Positions 5,477-9,364 of a stretch of 9,364 nucleotides of DNA are shown one piece after another. The DNA comes from DASZZV01 sp035544835. Its GTDB lineage: Bacteria; Acidobacteriota; Thermoanaerobaculia; Gp7-AA8. Below the pieces are notes generated by a model, which had not been told where the DNA came from, did not search any database, and was given only the letters and a program-made list of their open reading frames with translations. The DNA lies in assembly GCA_035544835.1 (NCBI GenBank), contig DASZZV010000067.1, positions 1-9,364 of the forward strand, written 5' to 3'. Within the stretch, counting starts at the first letter, position 1. Every line of letters starts with the position of its first letter. The position numbers and the translations under genes are program-made.

Positions 5477-8095
5477 CTACTCGCTCTTCAGCGGTGCCGA
5501 CAGGCGCTGCTTCCAGTCGGCGATCACCTTCACCGTTGGCGACTCTTCGTCGGCGATCGTATTCACAACGAAGCGCTGGCCGTCCTTGGTGACGTCGTAG
5601 AAACGGCACTGCGGGCGCGGCGAGGTGGTGAAGAGCGGCTGCGCCGTTTCGATGTCGACTTCGTTTCCGTTCTCGGCGATCGGCACGGCCATGATCCGAT
5701 TGGACGGGTCGACGTAGTAGATCTCTCTGCCGTCGCCCCTGAAGCGGGGCAGCGCTCCGCCGGCCACCGAGACCTGCCACTTCACACTCGGGTCGCTCGC
5801 CGAGGCAAGAAACACCTCCGAGTGCTGGGTCTCGTCGGAGGAATAGGCGATCCACTTTCCGTTCGGCGAAAAGACCGCTCCGCGTGCGTTGCCGGCTCTG
5901 GCGATCTCCGCTGGCGGCTGCGAGCCGCTCAGGGCGATGGTGCACAGGACGCCCTTCGGATTCAGAGCGACCAGCGATTTGCCGTCCGGAGCAATCGTCT
6001 GCACCCCGTAACCCCGAGGATCACGAAGGATCGTCCGTTCACTGCCGGCCAGCCGCCGCTCGATCATTAGGAACTCGCCGCGACGTAGGACGTCGAGGTA
6101 GATCATCGAGCCGTCGAGGGACCAGACCACCCCGCCAATCCAGTTGGCCTCGAGTGGCAGCTTGATGCGCGTGTTCCTCTGCAGATCGGCGATCCACATT
6201 TCCCGAAGCGGATCGCCGATCACGAGCGCCAGCTTCTGATCATTGGGAGAGAGCTGGACGTCCCAGTACTGCCCCTTCTCGCCGACCGAGCCGGCCTCGC
6301 CGCCATTCCGTCCGAACCACTTCAACCGGGAGATCACCGACGCGTTTCCGGTGTGATACAGCAGGAGGCCATCACGCGACACGGAGAAGGCCGCACGCCA
6401 GATCCCTCCGTCATACAGTACGTCGGCGGCGACGGCGACGGCATCCCCCAGCATCGTCCCGTCGTCCTTCATTTTCTGCGCGTAAAGCATCTGTTCGCGC
6501 TCGAAGAGCAGCCAACCGTCCGAGTACACGGCGTTGGAAACCCCGCGCATCACGAGGCGAGGCTCGCCGCCGTCGAGCGAGGCCAGGTACACACCGTTGG
6601 CGCTGCCGGTCGGGTCCTGGTGGTTGGTGGCGAGATAGATGAAGTGCTTGCCGTAATCCAGAAAGAAGGGCCAGCGGTGGCTGGTGTGCTGCGGGCCGAG
6701 TTTCGTGAGCCGCTGCGGCTGACCGCCTGACGCTCGGACGCGAAGCAGCGGCGAGAGGGGCGCGATCGAAAAGACGATCCAGTCGGTCGACGACCACGCT
6801 CCCCCACGCCCGCCACTCGAACTGCAAATCGGAATCGGAGCCTCCCCGGCGACAGCAGCCCGCATCAGCTTCGTACCATTGTCAAAGGCGATGTTCCTGC
6901 TGTCGGGCGACCAGAAGGGAAACGTTGCCCCCTCGCTCCCGGCAATCACTCTCACCTTTCCGGTGGCCAGCGATCGCAACCCGAGGCGCGCTGAGCCTCC
7001 CTCGAGGACCGAGTAGACAACGTACTTGCCGTCCGGCGAAACGACGGCCGGACCGGCGGAATCGCCGACGGCGTTGAAGCGCATTCCACGCGGCGCCGCG
7101 AGGTCGGTGACGAAAGGCCGCGAGGATCTCTGCATGGCGCGAACGTAGAGCGCTCCTACACCGCCGAGTGCAATCGCCAGCGCCGCCGCGACTCCCCACG
7201 CCATCCGCTCGCGCGACTTCTTCCGCGCCGCGATTGGCGCGGCCAGTCCGGCCTGCGATCCCGCATCCTGAATCCATCGCAACTCCTCGGCGATGTCGTG
7301 TGCGCTCTGCCACCGGTCGTCTGGCGCCTTCGCCAGGCACTTTCCGATGACGTGCTCGAGCGCGGGTGGCGTTAGGGGCTGGAACGACGTGATCGGGACC
7401 GGATCGCGATCGACGATCGCCGCGATCATGCTGGTTTTCGTTTTACCGGTGAAAGCACGAGCGCCCGTTGCCATCTCGTACAGCACGGAACCGAGCGCAA
7501 AGATGTCGGTGCGGGCGTCGGCCTCCAGTCCTTCGAGCTGTTCAGGGGCCATGTATTGAAACGTCCCGAGGATCGTTCCTTCCCTGGTCAGCGGCTTGTG
7601 CTGCGTGGCGTCGCTGGTGATGTCGATGACCTCGGTCGATTTTGCCAGGCCGAAATCGAGCAGTTTCGCACCCGACTTCGTCAGCATCACGTTGCCGGGC
7701 TTGAGGTCCCGATGGACTACACCGGCCCGGTGCGCACGGTCGAGCGCGCTGGCGATCTCGATGCCGTAACGCATCACCTCTTTGAGTGTAAGCGGACCGC
7801 GGGCGAGGCGGTCGGCCAGCGACTCCCCGTCGAGCAGTTCCATCACCAGATAGCCGTCGCCTACGTCGTGGAGCGTGCAGATATTCGGGTGGTTCAGCTG
7901 CGAGATCGTCCTGGCTTCACGCTCGAAGCGCAGCCGGAACTGAGCATTCTCCGCCAGCTCTTCCGGGAGCACCTTGATGGCGACGTTGCGCTCGAGCCGC
8001 GTATCACGCGCCAGGAAAACCTCTCCCATCCCGCCGACGCCGATGCGCGAGATGATTTCATACGGCCCGAGCCGGGTGCCTGGTGAAGTCTGCAT
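5477..8095 (-). CDS. Membrane-anchored Ser/Thr protein kinase with C-terminal PD40/TolB-like propeller
   Basis: The 872-residue product begins with a Hanks-type (PknB-like) kinase at about 12-275. Seen are the glycine loop G19-V-G-G-M-G24, lysine K41 in 'VAIKVLP', E60 in helix C, catalytic H128-R-D-L-K-P-G-N135, D147-F-G and the 'MAPE' end of the activation segment (182-185), so the kinase should be active. A single hydrophobic segment at about 299-318 likely spans the membrane. The remaining roughly 550 residues carry PD40/WD40-like blades such as 'SPDGKYVVY' (353-361), 'SPDSRNIAF' (396-404) and 'SPNGKWIAY' (743-751). They would form an extracytoplasmic sensor or scaffold. This architecture is common in Acidobacteriota. 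ATG 8095 is preferred over the in-frame TTG at 8110 because the protein then starts four residues before 'PGTRLGPYEI', as is usual; no clear Shine-Dalgarno site is seen. Substrates and ligand are unknown, and no phosphatase or FHA gene is adjacent. Confidence 0.95.
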   Translation of the reverse strand: MQTSPGTRLGPYEIISRIGVGGMGEVFLARDTRLERNVAIKVLPEELAENAQFRLRFEREARTISQLNHPNICTLHDVGDGYLVMELLDGESLADRLARGPLTLKEVMRYGIEIASALDRAHRAGVVHRDLKPGNVMLTKSGAKLLDFGLAKSTEVIDITSDATQHKPLTREGTILGTFQYMAPEQLEGLEADARTDIFALGSVLYEMATGARAFTGKTKTSMIAAIVDRDPVPITSFQPLTPPALEHVIGKCLAKAPDDRWQSAHDIAEELRWIQDAGSQAGLAAPIAARKKSRERMAWGVAAALAIALGGVGALYVRAMQRSSRPFVTDLAAPRGMRFNAVGDSAGPAVVSPDGKYVVYSVLEGGSARLGLRSLATGKVRVIAGSEGATFPFWSPDSRNIAFDNGTKLMRAAVAGEAPIPICSSSGGRGGAWSSTDWIVFSIAPLSPLLRVRASGGQPQRLTKLGPQHTSHRWPFFLDYGKHFIYLATNHQDPTGSANGVYLASLDGGEPRLVMRGVSNAVYSDGWLLFEREQMLYAQKMKDDGTMLGDAVAVAADVLYDGGIWRAAFSVSRDGLLLYHTGNASVISRLKWFGRNGGEAGSVGEKGQYWDVQLSPNDQKLALVIGDPLREMWIADLQRNTRIKLPLEANWIGGVVWSLDGSMIYLDVLRRGEFLMIERRLAGSERTILRDPRGYGVQTIAPDGKSLVALNPKGVLCTIALSGSQPPAEIARAGNARGAVFSPNGKWIAYSSDETQHSEVFLASASDPSVKWQVSVAGGALPRFRGDGREIYYVDPSNRIMAVPIAENGNEVDIETAQPLFTTSPRPQCRFYDVTKDGQRFVVNTIADEESPTVKVIADWKQRLSAPLKSE

Positions 8096-8456
8096 CGTGA
8101 TGAAGCGCAATTATCGCAGATCCCGGCAATCCACTCTGATCGAACGACGACCGCCTCCTTCGCTTGCATCCATTCCCTATTCGCGCTTCCATGGAGACAC
8201 GGCCGGTGGTTCTCGTTCTGGTCTCGTCGATCGTCTTCACGTACATCGTGCCGAGCCGGGACCTGCGCATGCTGACCAACTTACGGCCTCTCGTGTGGCG
8301 CGGCCGTCCTCGGCCGCCTTTCGAAAGACGAATCCAGCGAGACGATTCGTTCGAGACAGGGGGCGGCCAAGGACGGCCGCGCCACACGAGGGACGGCGGG
8401 CGCTCATCGCAGGAATGGCCCTGGACGATCGAGGATCGTGATCCGTAGTTATTAAT
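8096..8456. other. Gene-poor gap between divergent kinase and secreted-protein genes
   Basis: This 361-base stretch separates two divergently transcribed genes and should contain both promoters, but no convincing -35/-10 pair or operator was found by eye. Its right half is occupied by the long inverted repeat at 8290-8390. A plus-strand frame starting at ATG 8191 reads 85 codons to a TAG at 8446-8448 with a short hydrophobic start, but its second half is translated repeat DNA, so I do not call it a gene. Confidence 0.6.
8290..8390. repeat. Long imperfect inverted repeat (MITE- or REP-like)
   Basis: Arm 8290-8318 and arm 8362-8390 are complementary over 29 bases with a single mismatch (C8311 against A8369). 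The pairing resumes inside: TCGA at 8321-8324 with 8351-8354, and ACGAAT at 8328-8333 with ATTCGT at 8345-8350, leaving an 11-base loop and a three-base bulge. The whole stretch could fold into one hairpin of about 101 bases. The outer arms contain the GC-rich core GGCGCGGCCGTCC. It has no coding capacity for a transposase, and no target-site duplication is obvious at its flanks. It may be a non-autonomous mobile repeat or a strong transcription barrier between divergent genes. Confidence 0.75.
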
Positions 8457-9364
8457 ATGAAACTCAGTGGTTTTTCCATTCTCTTTCTTCTGGTCCTTTT
8501 CTCCGTTCCCGCCAACGGCGCGGTCATCCTCGGACCTGAAAGCAGGGTCTCACCGGTGAGCTACGGCCCGGCACTTCTGCAGAATGCCGCGTTTGCCAGC
8601 GACGGGCGCGACTCTTTGGCCGTTGGAACCGTGGGGGCGCGCGTCGTGGCGGTGCGAGTCTCCGGCGCCGGGAGTCCGCTCGACCCGAACGGAATCGAAG
8701 TGTTTCGCAGCCTGGAACCGGGTTACCTGATCGGCTGCTGGTGGAACGGCGCAACGTACGTCGTTACATGGACCCTCTATCGCGGCAGGCCCGAGGGAAG
8801 CGGTTCATTCGAAACCTTCACCACGAGAATTTCGCGTGATGGCATCGCCGAGCCTCCTCGAAGGATTTCCGTCGTCAGCGCCGACAGGCTCTATCCCGTC
8901 GTTGCCGGTGCCACCAGGCAGATCCAGATCTACGAGATCAGCCATCGACTCTACGCGATCCTCTATGACTCTGAGTTGAACGAGCTCGGTCGCGGCATCC
9001 CTATCCCGGGCGGTCGAGGCCAGGGAAACGCCTCGGTCGCCTCCTCCGGCCATTCCTTCCTCGTGGCATGGGAGGACTTCAAACCGCCTGGCTACGATGT
9101 CTGGGCAACGCGTCTCACCGATGAAGGCGTTCCCCTCGATGGGGAGGGCATCTACCTCGGGAGGACGACCGGGGAGATCAGTGGAGCAGGAACACAACCG
9201 CGGTCATTGTGGAACGGGGTGAGATGGATCGTCGCCTGGAACGAGGAGGGAATCATCAGCCGTGCGATCGAAGAGAACGGGGTGCCCGGCACGCCGGTGA
9301 GAGTCGACCGGATCACCTCCTCTGTCGAGCTCCGTTTGTCGACATGGGGAATTGCCGGCGCTCG
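8457..9364 (+). CDS. Secreted propeller-like repeat protein, N-terminal part (runs off right edge)
   Basis: The frame is open from ATG 8457 to the window end without a stop, giving 302 codons of an incomplete protein. Residues 1-22 are a clear signal peptide: Lys2, a Leu/Phe-rich core, then 'PANGA'. The rest shows degenerate repeats. One unit type has a 'VAVRVSGAGSPLDPNGIEV' stretch at 64-82, echoed at 217-234 by 'ATRLTDEGVPLDGEGIYL'. Another is the core strand 'YVVTW' at 101-105, 'FLVAW' at 201-205 and 'WIVAW' at 257-261. This alternation is typical of large secreted beta-propeller proteins with no enzymatic motif. The start is supported by the signal peptide and by an in-frame stop at 8439-8441. 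No Shine-Dalgarno site is seen in the AT-rich bases just upstream. Likely cell-surface or extracellular; function unknown. The missing C-terminus could carry a sorting or adhesion domain. Confidence 0.85.
   Translation, partial: MKLSGFSILFLLVLFSVPANGAVILGPESRVSPVSYGPALLQNAAFASDGRDSLAVGTVGARVVAVRVSGAGSPLDPNGIEVFRSLEPGYLIGCWWNGATYVVTWTLYRGRPEGSGSFETFTTRISRDGIAEPPRRISVVSADRLYPVVAGATRQIQIYEISHRLYAILYDSELNELGRGIPIPGGRGQGNASVASSGHSFLVAWEDFKPPGYDVWATRLTDEGVPLDGEGIYLGRTTGEISGAGTQPRSLWNGVRWIVAWNEEGIISRAIEENGVPGTPVRVDRITSSVELRLSTWGIAGA

Noticed and set aside
5316..5945. 209-codon minus-strand frame spanning the kinase end and the start of the 109-residue gene
   Set aside because: Most of it overlaps the propeller-encoding end of the kinase in another frame, with Arg-rich composition typical of a shadow. 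Only its last 24 codons, behind AGGAGG, are of interest and are reported separately.
6353..6730. 125-codon plus-strand frame inside the kinase gene
   Set aside because: It is antisense to the propeller region of an intact gene and shows no motif or start signal.
7556..8086. 176-codon plus-strand frame opposite the kinase domain
   Set aside because: It is antisense to codons of the conserved kinase motifs, so it is a composition shadow.

Overview
The window reads as a chromosomal segment from a GC-rich Gram-negative-type bacterium, most plausibly an Acidobacteriota member (inference). The evidence is the combination of a Ser/Thr kinase fused through one membrane span to a PD40/TolB-like propeller, an exported M1 aminopeptidase, and a secreted propeller-like protein with 'LDPNGI'-type repeats. 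No rRNA, tRNA, CRISPR array, transposase or phage gene is visible.

Layout, left to right. Positions 1-461 (minus) hold the N-terminal 153 codons of a MOSC-domain protein that runs off the left edge. Facing away from it, 546-971 (plus) encodes a stand-alone receiver-domain response regulator. Positions 1100-3703 (plus) encode a complete exported M1 zinc aminopeptidase, preceded by a small hairpin and a strong Shine-Dalgarno site. A REP-like double palindrome at 3745-3784 lies between the convergent ends of the aminopeptidase and a small DoxX-like membrane protein (3826-4254, minus).

Positions 4530-5383 (minus) hold two unrecognised genes whose stop and start overlap by four bases, in a stretch of lower GC than the kinase. 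A large kinase-propeller gene (5477-8095, minus) lies upstream of that pair on the same strand. A gene-poor gap (8096-8456) contains a long near-perfect inverted repeat of about 101 bases. The window closes with the N-terminal 302 codons of a secreted repeat protein (8457-9364, plus).

The genes do not form an obvious single pathway. The receiver protein and the Ser/Thr kinase are signalling components without visible partners here. The aminopeptidase and the last protein are exported, the kinase and DoxX-like protein are membrane-anchored. The least explained part is the coupled pair at 4530-5383. Its tight overlap, different composition and lack of recognisable domains make it the best candidate for something undescribed, but the sequence alone does not establish a function.
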